From an uncultured Pseudoflavonifractor sp. (GTDB lineage Bacteria; Bacillota; Clostridia; Oscillospirales; Oscillospiraceae), in NCBI GenBank assembly GCA_947565875.1, contig CANOHR010000005.1, positions 1-19,645 on the forward strand: a stretch of 19,645 nucleotides of DNA. The letters are read 5' to 3'. Within the stretch, counting starts at the first letter, position 1, and each line of letters begins with the position of its first letter. Both the position numbers and the translations under genes were made by a program. Positions 8,177-15,700 of this stretch are shown one piece after another. The notes under the pieces are model-generated. The model searched no databases. It was not told the DNA's origin and saw nothing but the letters and a program-made list of their open reading frames with translations.

Positions 8177-8992
8177 TCAAAATACCCCCAGCCGGTTGGC
8201 CCCCCACACCGCAAGACACAGTCCGAAGCCCAGAGCCAGAGCGGCGTAGTCCCGGCCCACGTACTTCAGCTGCCGGAGCCTGGTCCTGCCCTCGCCGCCA
8301 TGGTAGCAGCGGCACTCCATAGCCACCGCCAGTTCGTCGGCCCGGCGGAAGGCGGAGATAAAGAGGGGGACCAGCAGGGGAATAAGAGCCTTGGCCTTCT
8401 CCAGCAGATTCCCCGAGTCAAAGTCCGCCCCCCGGGCCTTCTGGGCGGCCATGATCTTGTCGGTTTCCTCAATGAGGGTGGGGATGAACCGGAGGGCGAT
8501 GGACATCATCATCGCCAGTTCGTGGATGGGCATATGGAGCTTTTTGAGGGGACCCAGCAGATCCTCCAAAGCGTCGGTGAGGAGGATGGGGGAAGTGGTG
8601 TAGGTAAGAAGGAAGGTGCAGGAGATGAGCAGCATGATCCGAAGGACCATGAAGAAAGCGGTGCGGACTCCCTCCCAGTAGATGGTAAAGATCCAGAAGG
8701 AGACAAGGGGCGCGCCCTCGCCGGGGGTATAGAAAAGGTTGAGGACCGCGGTGAAAATGACAATAAAGAGGATGGGCTTCATGCCCTTCACCAGGATCTT
8801 CAGACCTACGTGAGAGACCCGGACACCCAGCAGCAGAACCGACAGCATAAGCGCGTAGCCCAGGATATTTTTTGCCATAAAAAGGGCTACGATATAGAAT
8901 ACCGTCATCAGCAGCTTGGTCCGGGGATCCAGCCGGTGGAGAATGGAGTTTCCGGGGAAATACTGCCCCAGAGTAATATCCTTCAAAGCCAT
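8177..8992 (-). CDS. ecfT: Energy-coupling factor transporter transmembrane protein EcfT
   Basis: EcfT is the membrane scaffold that joins the two EcfA ATPases to exchangeable substrate-binding S-components, giving uptake of vitamins or metal ions. The 271-residue protein has several hydrophobic helices. The two short cytoplasmic coupling motifs are A-R-G at 186-188 and a variant of the second motif (A-M-E-C-R-C-Y at 224-230, where many homologues have E-A-R-G). Its ATG overlaps the ecfA2 stop codon by one base (TAATG). No S-component gene is nearby, which fits a shared (group II) module. Confidence 0.95.
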   Translation of the reverse strand: MALKDITLGQYFPGNSILHRLDPRTKLLMTVFYIVALFMAKNILGYALMLSVLLLGVRVSHVGLKILVKGMKPILFIVIFTAVLNLFYTPGEGAPLVSFWIFTIYWEGVRTAFFMVLRIMLLISCTFLLTYTTSPILLTDALEDLLGPLKKLHMPIHELAMMMSIALRFIPTLIEETDKIMAAQKARGADFDSGNLLEKAKALIPLLVPLFISAFRRADELAVAMECRCYHGGEGRTRLRQLKYVGRDYAALALGFGLCLAVWGANRLGVF

Positions 8993-9858
8993 TACGCGTC
9001 CCTCCTTTGCCTGAGAGCCGCCAAAACAGCCTCCTTTGCCTGTGCAATGGTGTAGACCGAGGGATCCACATCCGCCCCCATGGCCCGCAGCCGGTGGAAA
9101 ACACGGGTCATCCGGGGGATACCCAGCCCCATAGCCTCCAGTTCCTCCCCGTGGGCAAACACGTCACGGGGGGAGCCTTCAAAGGGAATGCGCCCGTCGT
9201 TGACCACTACCAGCCGGTCTACCGTCCGGGCCATCTCCTCCATGGAGTGGGAGACGATAATGATGGTGGCGTCCTTGGCCTTGTGGTAGTCCCGGATGTT
9301 GCCCAGGATCTGCTCCACCCCCACCGGGTCCAACCCGGCGGTAGGCTCGTCCAAAATGAGGACGGCGGGCTCCATGGCAATGACCCCGGCGATAGCCACC
9401 CGGCGCTTCTGTCCCCCGGAGAGTTCAAAAGGAGATCGCTCTAAAACGCTGTCGGAGAGGCCCACGAACTGGGCAGCTTCCTTCACCCGCCGGTCGATCT
9501 CTTTTTCATCCAGGCCCATGTTTTTGGGGCCGAAGGAGATATCCTTGTAGCAGGTCTCCTCAAAGAGCTGATACTCCGGGTACTGGAACACCAGTCCCAC
9601 CCGGAACCGGGCCCGGCGGGTGGCCGCCTTGCTCTCCCAGATGTCCTGCCCCTCCACCAGGACCCGGCCTGAGGTGGGCTTCAAAAGACCGTTGAGATGC
9701 TGGATGAGGGTAGACTTTCCCGACCCGGTGTGCCCGATGACCCCCAGGTATTCGCCCCTGTAGGCAGTAAAATCCACATCCACCAGGGCCGCGTGCTGAA
9801 AGGGGGTCCCGGCGGAGTAGATATGATTGAGTTTTTCGGTCTGTACGATAGGCTGCAT
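8992..9858 (-). CDS. ecfA2: Energy-coupling factor transporter ATPase EcfA2
   Basis: This is an ABC-type ATPase of the ECF module. Visible motifs, counted from my start, are Walker A G-H-T-G-S-G-K-S (42-49), Q-loop F-Q-Y-P-E-Y-Q-L (91-98), signature L-S-G-G-Q (146-150), Walker B V-L-I-L-D-E (166-171) and the switch histidine H204. I chose the ATG at 9858 (M-Q-P-I-V-Q), preceded by AGAGGA. It gives 288 residues, the normal size. Longer in-frame starts run into the palindromic repeats at 9879-9942. The gene is translationally coupled to ecfT. Confidence 0.95.
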   Translation of the reverse strand: MQPIVQTEKLNHIYSAGTPFQHAALVDVDFTAYRGEYLGVIGHTGSGKSTLIQHLNGLLKPTSGRVLVEGQDIWESKAATRRARFRVGLVFQYPEYQLFEETCYKDISFGPKNMGLDEKEIDRRVKEAAQFVGLSDSVLERSPFELSGGQKRRVAIAGVIAMEPAVLILDEPTAGLDPVGVEQILGNIRDYHKAKDATIIIVSHSMEEMARTVDRLVVVNDGRIPFEGSPRDVFAHGEELEAMGLGIPRMTRVFHRLRAMGADVDPSVYTIAQAKEAVLAALRQRRDA

Positions 9859-9878
9859 AGAGATATGTCCTCTTGTCT

Positions 9879-9902
9879 GTAGGGGCGCACATTGTGCGCC
9901 CG
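9879..9902 (+). repeat. Palindromic intergenic repeat, family 1, copy D
   Basis: GTAGGGGC is followed by the inverted repeat GCAC-ATT-GTGC and the closing GCCCG. The flanks match copies A and C, while the paired core is different. It lies between the ecfA1 stop and the ecfA2 start. Confidence 0.7.
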
Positions 9903-9914
9903 ATATTTGGAAGG

Positions 9915-9942
9915 GTAGGGGCCGCCGCCCACGGCGGCCCAC
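9915..9942 (+). repeat. Palindromic intergenic repeat, family 1, copy E
   Basis: GTAGGGGC is followed by CGCCG-CCCA-CGGCG and GCCCAC. This is a third version of the paired core between the same flanks, 12 bases from copy D and in the same orientation, in the ecfA1-ecfA2 gap. Confidence 0.65.
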
Positions 9943-9948
9943 AGTCCG

Positions 9949-10794
9949 TCATTGCAGCAGCTGATAGAGCGCCTGGGCGCATTCCTCGTCGGTCAGGGTA
10001 TCCAGGGGGACCTTCAGACCTTCCTGGCGCAGTTCATACATCAGCCCCACCGTCTCAGGTACCGTCAGTCCTGCGGCCTTCAGCTCCTCCACTCTTTGGA
10101 AGACCTCACGGGGGGCACCGTCCAGGACCACCTTCCCGTGGCTCATGACCACCAGCCGACCGGCCTGGGCGGCCTCGTCCATATGGTGGGTGATAAGGAC
10201 CACAGTGACGCCGCTTTCCGCGTTCAGCTTTTGGATGGTTTCCATGACCTCTTTCCGCCCGATGGGGTCCAGCATGGCGGTGGGCTCGTCCAACACCACG
10301 CACCGGGGTCTCATGGCCAGCACCCCGGCGATGGCGATGCGCTGCTTTTGCCCCCCGGAGAGAAGGTGGGGGGCATGTTCCCGGTATTGGTACATCCCCA
10401 CCGTTTTGAGCGCGTCGTCCACCCGCTGCCGGATCTCCTCGGGGGGCACACCCAGGTTTTCGGGGCCAAAGGCGCAGTCTTCCTCCACCACATTGGCTAC
10501 GATCTGGTTGTCCGGGTTCTGGAATACCATGCCTACCGTCCGGCGGATGGGGAGAAGCTGTTCCTCGTTCCGGGTATCCATTCCACTGACGTATACCGCT
10601 CCCCCAGAGGGGAGGAGGATCGCGTTCATGTGCTTAGCCAGGGTGGATTTTCCTGAGCCGTTATGGCCCAGCACCGCCACAAAGGAGCCTTCTTCGATCT
10701 CCAACTCCACCCCGTCCAGAACCACCTTGGGTTCGCCGTCCTCCACGGGGTAGGAGAAGCGGAGGTCTTCCGTTTTCAGAATAGGATTTGACAT
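9949..10794 (-). CDS. ecfA1: Energy-coupling factor transporter ATPase EcfA1
   Basis: This is the partner ATPase of EcfA2. Walker A is G-H-N-G-S-G-K-S (43-50), the Q-loop is F-Q-N-P-D-N-Q-I (91-98), the signature L-S-G-G-Q is at 145-149, and Walker B C-V-V-L-D-E is at 165-170. I chose the ATG at 10794 (M-S-N-P-I-L-K), which has GGCGGTGA upstream and gives 281 residues. The frame remains open to 10890, but that extension is a translation of the inverted repeat pair at 10817-10884. The asparagine-containing P-x-N-Q-I-V Q-loop is typical of EcfA1 rather than EcfA2. Confidence 0.95.
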   Translation of the reverse strand: MSNPILKTEDLRFSYPVEDGEPKVVLDGVELEIEEGSFVAVLGHNGSGKSTLAKHMNAILLPSGGAVYVSGMDTRNEEQLLPIRRTVGMVFQNPDNQIVANVVEEDCAFGPENLGVPPEEIRQRVDDALKTVGMYQYREHAPHLLSGGQKQRIAIAGVLAMRPRCVVLDEPTAMLDPIGRKEVMETIQKLNAESGVTVVLITHHMDEAAQAGRLVVMSHGKVVLDGAPREVFQRVEELKAAGLTVPETVGLMYELRQEGLKVPLDTLTDEECAQALYQLLQ

Positions 10795-10816
10795 AGGTTC
10801 ACCGCCAATCGGGATT

Positions 10817-10842
10817 CGGGCGGGTTTGGAACCCACCCCTAC
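10817..10842 (-). repeat. Palindromic intergenic repeat, family 1, copy B (inverted)
   Basis: This is the reverse complement of copy C with one base changed (CCCAC for CCCGC). It lies 16 bases from copy C and in the opposite orientation, so the two could form a 26-base-pair stem. It is located between the methyltransferase stop and the ecfA1 start. Confidence 0.75.
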
Positions 10843-10858
10843 GTAAGGAAGAGCATTT

Positions 10859-10884
10859 GTAGGGGCGGGTTCCAAACCCGCCCG
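10859..10884 (+). repeat. Palindromic intergenic repeat, family 1, copy C
   Basis: GTAGGGGCGGGTT-CCA-AACCCGCCCG is the most regular copy. Each copy is itself palindromic and also pairs with the inverted copy B. The position just after the methyltransferase stop codon (minus strand) means the pair would be transcribed as a strong RNA hairpin in the operon leader of ecfA1. Confidence 0.75.
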
Positions 10885-10899
10885 TTTCACTTGCCGGCC

Positions 10900-11763
10900 T
10901 TATCCCGCCATCCATCGCCCCGTGGCTCCACAGGGAAGGCAAAGACCGGTATTGGTTACCGGAAGCCCCAGCTCCTGGCTTTCCGTATGACCGCCGTACC
11001 GTTTGGTGACCAGGGTCTCCAGGATATAGGTCAGCACTGAAGGGGCAAGACCCGTGGTGTAGGAATTGATGAGGAAAAAGAGCGGCCTTTCCGAGAGAAG
11101 CTGAGACACCAACTCCACAAAAGGCCACAGGTTCTCTTCCAGCTTCCAGATCTCTCCGGAGGGGCCCCTGCCATAGGAGGGAGGATCCATAATGATCCCA
11201 TCATAGGTATGGCCCCGCCGGATCTCTCGCTGGACAAACTTGCCGCAGTCGTCTACGATCCAGCGAATGGGCCTGTCGGCGACCCCGGAGGCTTGGGCGT
11301 TCTCTTTGGCCCAGGAGACCATGCCCCTGGCCGCGTCCACATGACATACGCTGGCCCCTGCGGCGGCACAGGCCACTGTGGCTCCGCCGGTGTAGGCAAA
11401 CAGGTTCAGAACGGACACAGGCCGACCCGCTTTCCGGATCAGATCCCCGCAGAAATCCCAGTTGGCGGCCTGCTCGGGGAAAAGTCCGGTGTGCTTGAAG
11501 TTCATGGGCTTGATATGAAAGGTGAGGTCCTTATACCGGGCGCTCCAGCGCTCGGGGACCTCCTTTTTGGCCCACTGTCCGCCGCCGGTAGCCGAGCGGG
11601 CGTACCGGGCGTTTGCCCGGTCCCACCGGGGATCGGTCCGGGGAGTCTGCCAGATAGCCTGGGGGTCCGGCCGCACCAGAATATATTTTCCCCATCGCTC
11701 CAGCTTCTCACCGCTGCCGCAGTCAATGAGTTCGTAATCCTTCCATTCATCGGAAACCCACAC
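10900..11763 (-). CDS. Class I SAM-dependent methyltransferase (RlmI/RlmK-like)
   Basis: The 287-residue protein has the Rossmann methyltransferase motifs: N-L-F-A-Y-T-G-G-A-T (motif I, SAM binding), V-D-A-A-R-G-M-V (motif II) and D-P-P-S-Y-G-R-G-P (motif IV). These are shared with RlmI/RlmK-type RNA methyltransferases, so an rRNA target is likely. The exact nucleotide is unknown. No N-terminal PUA domain is evident. I prefer the GTG at 11763 (M-W-V-S-D-E-W-K-D-Y) because GGGGAGGTG lies at ideal spacing before it. The ATG at 11784 lies only about seven bases after the predicted transcription start and has no ribosome-binding site. It is the first gene of the minus-strand cluster. Confidence 0.88.
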   Translation of the reverse strand: MWVSDEWKDYELIDCGSGEKLERWGKYILVRPDPQAIWQTPRTDPRWDRANARYARSATGGGQWAKKEVPERWSARYKDLTFHIKPMNFKHTGLFPEQAANWDFCGDLIRKAGRPVSVLNLFAYTGGATVACAAAGASVCHVDAARGMVSWAKENAQASGVADRPIRWIVDDCGKFVQREIRRGHTYDGIIMDPPSYGRGPSGEIWKLEENLWPFVELVSQLLSERPLFFLINSYTTGLAPSVLTYILETLVTKRYGGHTESQELGLPVTNTGLCLPCGATGRWMAG

Positions 11764-11797
11764 CCGGACACACCTCCCCAGCATAAAAATTCAATCT

Positions 11798-11826
11798 ATT
11801 ATATCACTGGAAGGAAGTGCCGTCAA
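11798..11826 (-). promoter_or_regulatory. Sigma-A promoter of the methyltransferase-ecf-truA cluster
   Basis: On the minus strand TTGACG (11826-11821) is separated by exactly 17 bases from TATAAT (11803-11798), and a TG lies one base before the -10, giving an extended -10. Transcription should start near 11791. This is the strongest promoter visible on the minus strand and may drive the genes down to clpE. Confidence 0.85.
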
Positions 11827-11939
11827 TGAGAGAAACCGCCTGAGGACGGCAGAAAACGGGGTGCGAAAGGGCAGTCAAGGCCAGCGGTCATTTGAAATTG
11901 ACGTAATGCACAAAAGAAGAGGGTGGAAAGAGAAAAATA

Positions 11940-11967
11940 TTGAAGAATTTGTGAAATATGATATAAT
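11940..11967 (+). promoter_or_regulatory. Extended -10 promoter of the surface hexosaminidase gene
   Basis: TTGAAG (11940-11945) is followed by 16 bases and TATAAT (11962-11967), with TGA directly before the -10. The leader to the ATG at 12069 is about 95 bases. The region between this promoter and the divergent one (11827-11939) contains no gene and no clear operator. Confidence 0.8.
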
Positions 11968-11993
11968 CAAAAGAAGATAGCGCAACAGCGGGT

Positions 11994-12028
11994 GCAGATA
12001 AAGCACAGAGGGCGTGGCCTTTGTCTGC
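11994..12028 (+). other. Hairpin in the hexosaminidase mRNA leader
   Basis: GCAGATAAAG (11994-12003) can pair with CTTTGTCTGC (12019-12028), ten pairs with one G-U, around a 15-base loop. It lies inside the predicted 5' leader, upstream of the ribosome-binding site GGAGAGGGG. There is no U-tail, so it is not a terminator. A regulatory role is only a possibility. Confidence 0.4.
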
Positions 12029-12068
12029 GCATTGTGGGACGTGCAAATTATGGAGAGGGGTTTTTGTG

Positions 12069-12716
12069 ATGGGTAAAAAGGAATCCTGTGGGACATTTCG
12101 GCGGACAGGGGGCGGCCTGCTGATATGGGCTATGCTGCTTGGCCTTCTTCCGGCGAAAGTCGTTGCCGCCGGGGGGACAATGGAATTGGTCTCGCCGGAC
12201 TGTGCGGTCACAGTTTCCAGTGAGGCCGCCGATGCGGGACAGAATCAGGGCTATAAGGAACAGGCGGTAGATGGAGACACCGAGACCCAATGGAGTTCCG
12301 GGCCGATGAAAACGGGCGGAGCCAACGCCGATCCCGCTGCGGAGCAGACCCATCAGTGGCTGACGGTGGATCTGGGCGAGGGCCGGAATTACCCTGTGGC
12401 GATCGATTCCATCAAGCTGTGGTACAACGCCAAGGTTTGGCCCATGGTCTACAAGATCCAGACTTCTCCCACCGGGGAAGAAAACGGCCCATGGACGGAC
12501 CTAGTCGCTGTCAGCCGGGAGCCTTTTGACGGCGCGGTAAAAAACGGCCCCGGACAGAATATCGCGGATGAGACAAACAATGCGACTCCCTCTACTGCCG
12601 CAAATACGGATACCATTACCAAAAGCTCTCTTCCCGCTTTGACTCAGGACGCGGCGGTGGAGAGGTTTGTTCGCTTTTACGTGGAAAAGGTGAATACCAA
12701 AGCGGGGGGGCGATAA
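12069..12716 (+). CDS. N-terminal fragment of SLH-anchored GH20 hexosaminidase (frameshifted)
   Basis: The ATG at 12069 has GGAGAGGGG eight bases upstream and gives a secreted N-terminus: a basic start (M-G-K-K), a hydrophobic core (L-L-I-W-A-M-L-L-G-L-L) and a likely cleavage after V-V-A-A. An F5/8C (discoidin, CBM32-like) carbohydrate-binding domain follows. It carries V-D-G-D-T-E-T-Q-W, the hallmark of this fold, and a W-P-M-V-Y-K-I-Q-T-S core. The frame stops at 12714-12716, just after a G7 run at 12704-12710, in the middle of the last strand of the domain. With six G the frame would run on into the next ORF and give K-V-N-T-K-A-G-G-D-N-V-C-L-R-E-L, which matches K-V-N-T-A-A-G-G-H-N-V-N-L-R-E-I in the second copy. 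This fragment alone would be a 215-residue secreted protein. Confidence 0.85.
   Translation: MGKKESCGTFRRTGGGLLIWAMLLGLLPAKVVAAGGTMELVSPDCAVTVSSEAADAGQNQGYKEQAVDGDTETQWSSGPMKTGGANADPAAEQTHQWLTVDLGEGRNYPVAIDSIKLWYNAKVWPMVYKIQTSPTGEENGPWTDLVAVSREPFDGAVKNGPGQNIADETNNATPSTAANTDTITKSSLPALTQDAAVERFVRFYVEKVNTKAGGR
12704..12710 (+). other. G7 homopolymer at the frameshift site
   Basis: Seven consecutive G form the junction between the two reading frames of one gene. Loss of one G restores a single 1878-residue protein from 12069 to 17706. This can be a true phase-variable tract, a fixed mutation or a sequencing error, and the sequence alone cannot decide. Confidence 0.85.
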
Positions 12717-12753
12717 CGTTTGTCTGCGGGAACTCCAGATCACCGCGCCCGCC

Positions 12754-15700
12754 GTGCCTGAGGAGCCTATCGAGGGAGCTTGGAACCTGGCCCTGAGGCG
12801 GAGCGTCACGGCCTCCTCCGTAGCCAACGATGCGGGACCGGAGTTGACTGTGGACGGTGAGACCGGCGCGCCCCAGTGGAATTCAGAGGATATGAAAAAC
12901 GGTTCTACAACTGAAAATGATCCGCAGGAGCCCCAATGGCTGCGGGTCGACCTGGGCGCGTCCGGTTCCCGGATCGACCGGATCAAGCTTTTCTATAATA
13001 TGAAGGTATGGCCCATGGTCTATGAGATCCAGACCAGTGATACTCCCGGTGATAACGATTCCTGGGAAACGGTGGTTCGGGTAGAGCGCAGTCCCTATAA
13101 CGGTAATGTGAAGAACGCCTTCGGGCAGACGATCGCGGACGAAACGGAAAATATGGATACCATCACGACGACCAGCGTTCCCTCGCTTGAAATGACCGGC
13201 CTGAAGCGGTATGTCCGTTTTTACTGTGAGAAGGTGAATACCGCCGCCGGAGGCCATAATGTCAATCTGCGGGAGATCGAGATATACGGCGTAAATGAAA
13301 ACCGTCATCCTCCCGTGGATCTGGCGGAGGTCCTGGCACTTGCCACCGCTTCCACAGTGACTGCGGAGGGGGAGAGCGTAGCCCTTCCCCAGGCCCCCGA
13401 CGGAGCGGTGCTGACCGTGGCGGGCAGCAGCCTGAAAAATGTGGTGGGCCGTGACGGCGTCATCGGAGGAAAGAATATTGGGCCCCGTGACGTAACGCTT
13501 TTGATCAGGGCTTGGGATGTGGATGACCCTGCCGGTTATGAGGAAAAGAATGTGACGGTTGCAGTTCCTGACCATAAGGACAGCTATCCGGCGGAATGGT
13601 TTCCTTCTGTGGCAAACCCCAATCCCAAGCCGGAGGTGATCCCCACCATCCAGGAGTGGTATGGGTATGAGGGCAGCGCGGCGCTGACGGAAAATTCCAG
13701 GATCGTGTTTCACGATCCTGCCAACGTGGGGCTTCAAAAGGCCGCGGAGCATATGCGGGAGGACCTGGCGGAGATCTGCGGCCTGGAATTGCCTGTCGTC
13801 GGCGGCGAAGACGCCGGACCGGGAGATATCTATATGGAATCTCTTATCAGCGATATGTATGACCTGGGGGATGAGGGCTATCTCATGCGGATCCACAACG
13901 GCGGCGTTTCCATTTGGGCGAATACCTATACCGGTGGCCTTTATGGGACCATCACCGCAGAGCAGATCCTGTGGCAGGCGGAGGACCGGCGCACCCTTCC
14001 CCACGGGATCCTGAGGGATTACCCGGCCTACGAGGTGCGGGGGATCAAGCTGGATGTGGCCCGTACGCCGTACCGATATCAGCAGTTGAAGGATTACGCC
14101 AGGATCATGCTCTGGTATAAGATGAGCGAATACGACCTGCATATCAACGATAACGACAACGCCAACATCGACAAGGGGCAAGCTACCTTTGATACCCATT
14201 CCGGTTTCCACCGGCTGGAAAGCGAGACGTTTCCCAGCCTGGCGGCCATGTCGGGCACCAAGCATGCGGGGATCCCGGCGGAACTGATAAACGAGGATTA
14301 TTATAATAACAATGCCGACTATCAGGGAAATCCCGTTTATACCAAGGAGCAATGGAGCGAACTGGCAGAGTTGACGCGGGGGAACGGGATGCGTTTTTTG
14401 ACAGAGATCGACCTGCCGGCTCACTCTTTGATCTATAATCAATATGCCCGAGAAAACCCGGACGCCATCGACTGGCTTCAGGGGGGGACCATGCCCGGCG
14501 AGAGCTTTACCAATAACGCCGGATACCTGGAGTTGCTGGATCTTACCGGAGCCAACAAGGACAGGACGCTGCGTTTTGCCAAGGAACTGTGGGGAGAATA
14601 TACCGGCGGTGACGAGCCTGTCATTTCCGGCGATGTGGTCCATATCGGCGCGGATGAGTATTGGGTCCACGATACCGCCACTAATAACGCCTTCGCTCTG
14701 TTTGCTGATGAGATGAGAAAGGTGATCCAGGAGAATCTGGGAGCGGATACCAAGATCCGCATGTGGGGCGCCAGCACGTCCAGCGGCAGCTTCCGAACCG
14801 CTCCTCAGGCGCTGAATACCACCCATGCCGAGCTTGCCCGGCACTATCAGCTTGACGTTTGGTCTACCGCATATGAGAATCCCGAACAGCGGGTAAGGGA
14901 AGGATATGAACTGGTCAACTGCCGTGACAGCTTTGTCTACGGAAACCCCGGCAGGGGCAGAAGAGACGTTCCCAATGCGGAATACCTCTTTTATGATTGG
15001 GCTCCCACCATGTTCGGTGGCACCACCTTGCTTTTAGGGGAGCCTAACCTTCTGGGGGCCAAGGTGGTCATTTGGGGTGACCAGAGCCAGGAGGGAATGA
15101 CCGAGCGGGATATTCACCAGCGGGTCCTGCGTTCCATAGCGATCCTCAGCGAAAAAACCTGGGGAGGGACGGAGGAGGACGATACCTTTTCCGAGTATGA
15201 GCTGCGCGCGGCCAGACTGGCGGAGGGGCCCGGTACCCAGATCGCCATGGAGCTTCCCAGTGAGACCTCTTTGGTGCTGGACTATGATTTCCATAACCTT
15301 TCCACTGATGGTTCCACCGTGTTTGACGCCAGCGGAAACGGCTACGATGGAACGGTTTCCGGAGGAACAGCGGACGGGGAGGGCTGGCTGGCCTTTGATG
15401 GGAATACGCTTATCTCCACTCCGTTAAAAACCCTCTCCTATCCCTATACTCTTTCCTTCGACCTGAAGCTGGGAGCGGGGAATGATGAGGAGTCCTCTCT
15501 GTTTTCCGGTCGGGACGGGCGCGTCCAGGCGGCGGGACATAATGGGAAGCTGAGCGCCGACGTGAACTATTTTACCCGTGATCTGGACTATACGCTACCT
15601 ACTGACGGTACGGCGGTAAATATCACGATCGTAGGTACCTTCCAGGCAGTCCGGCTCTATGTGGATGGCCGGTTGGTCACCTTCCTTTCCCAGAAGCAGG

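Noticed and set aside
12021..12068. Earlier TTG start for the hexosaminidase N-terminus
   Set aside because: It has no ribosome-binding site, lies partly in the leader hairpin, and would put a non-signal sequence before a clear signal peptide beginning at 12069.
12883..14844. 653-codon open frame on minus opposite the hexosaminidase
   Set aside because: The plus frame carries clear discoidin and GH20 motifs. The minus frame is a codon-bias shadow with no recognisable domain.
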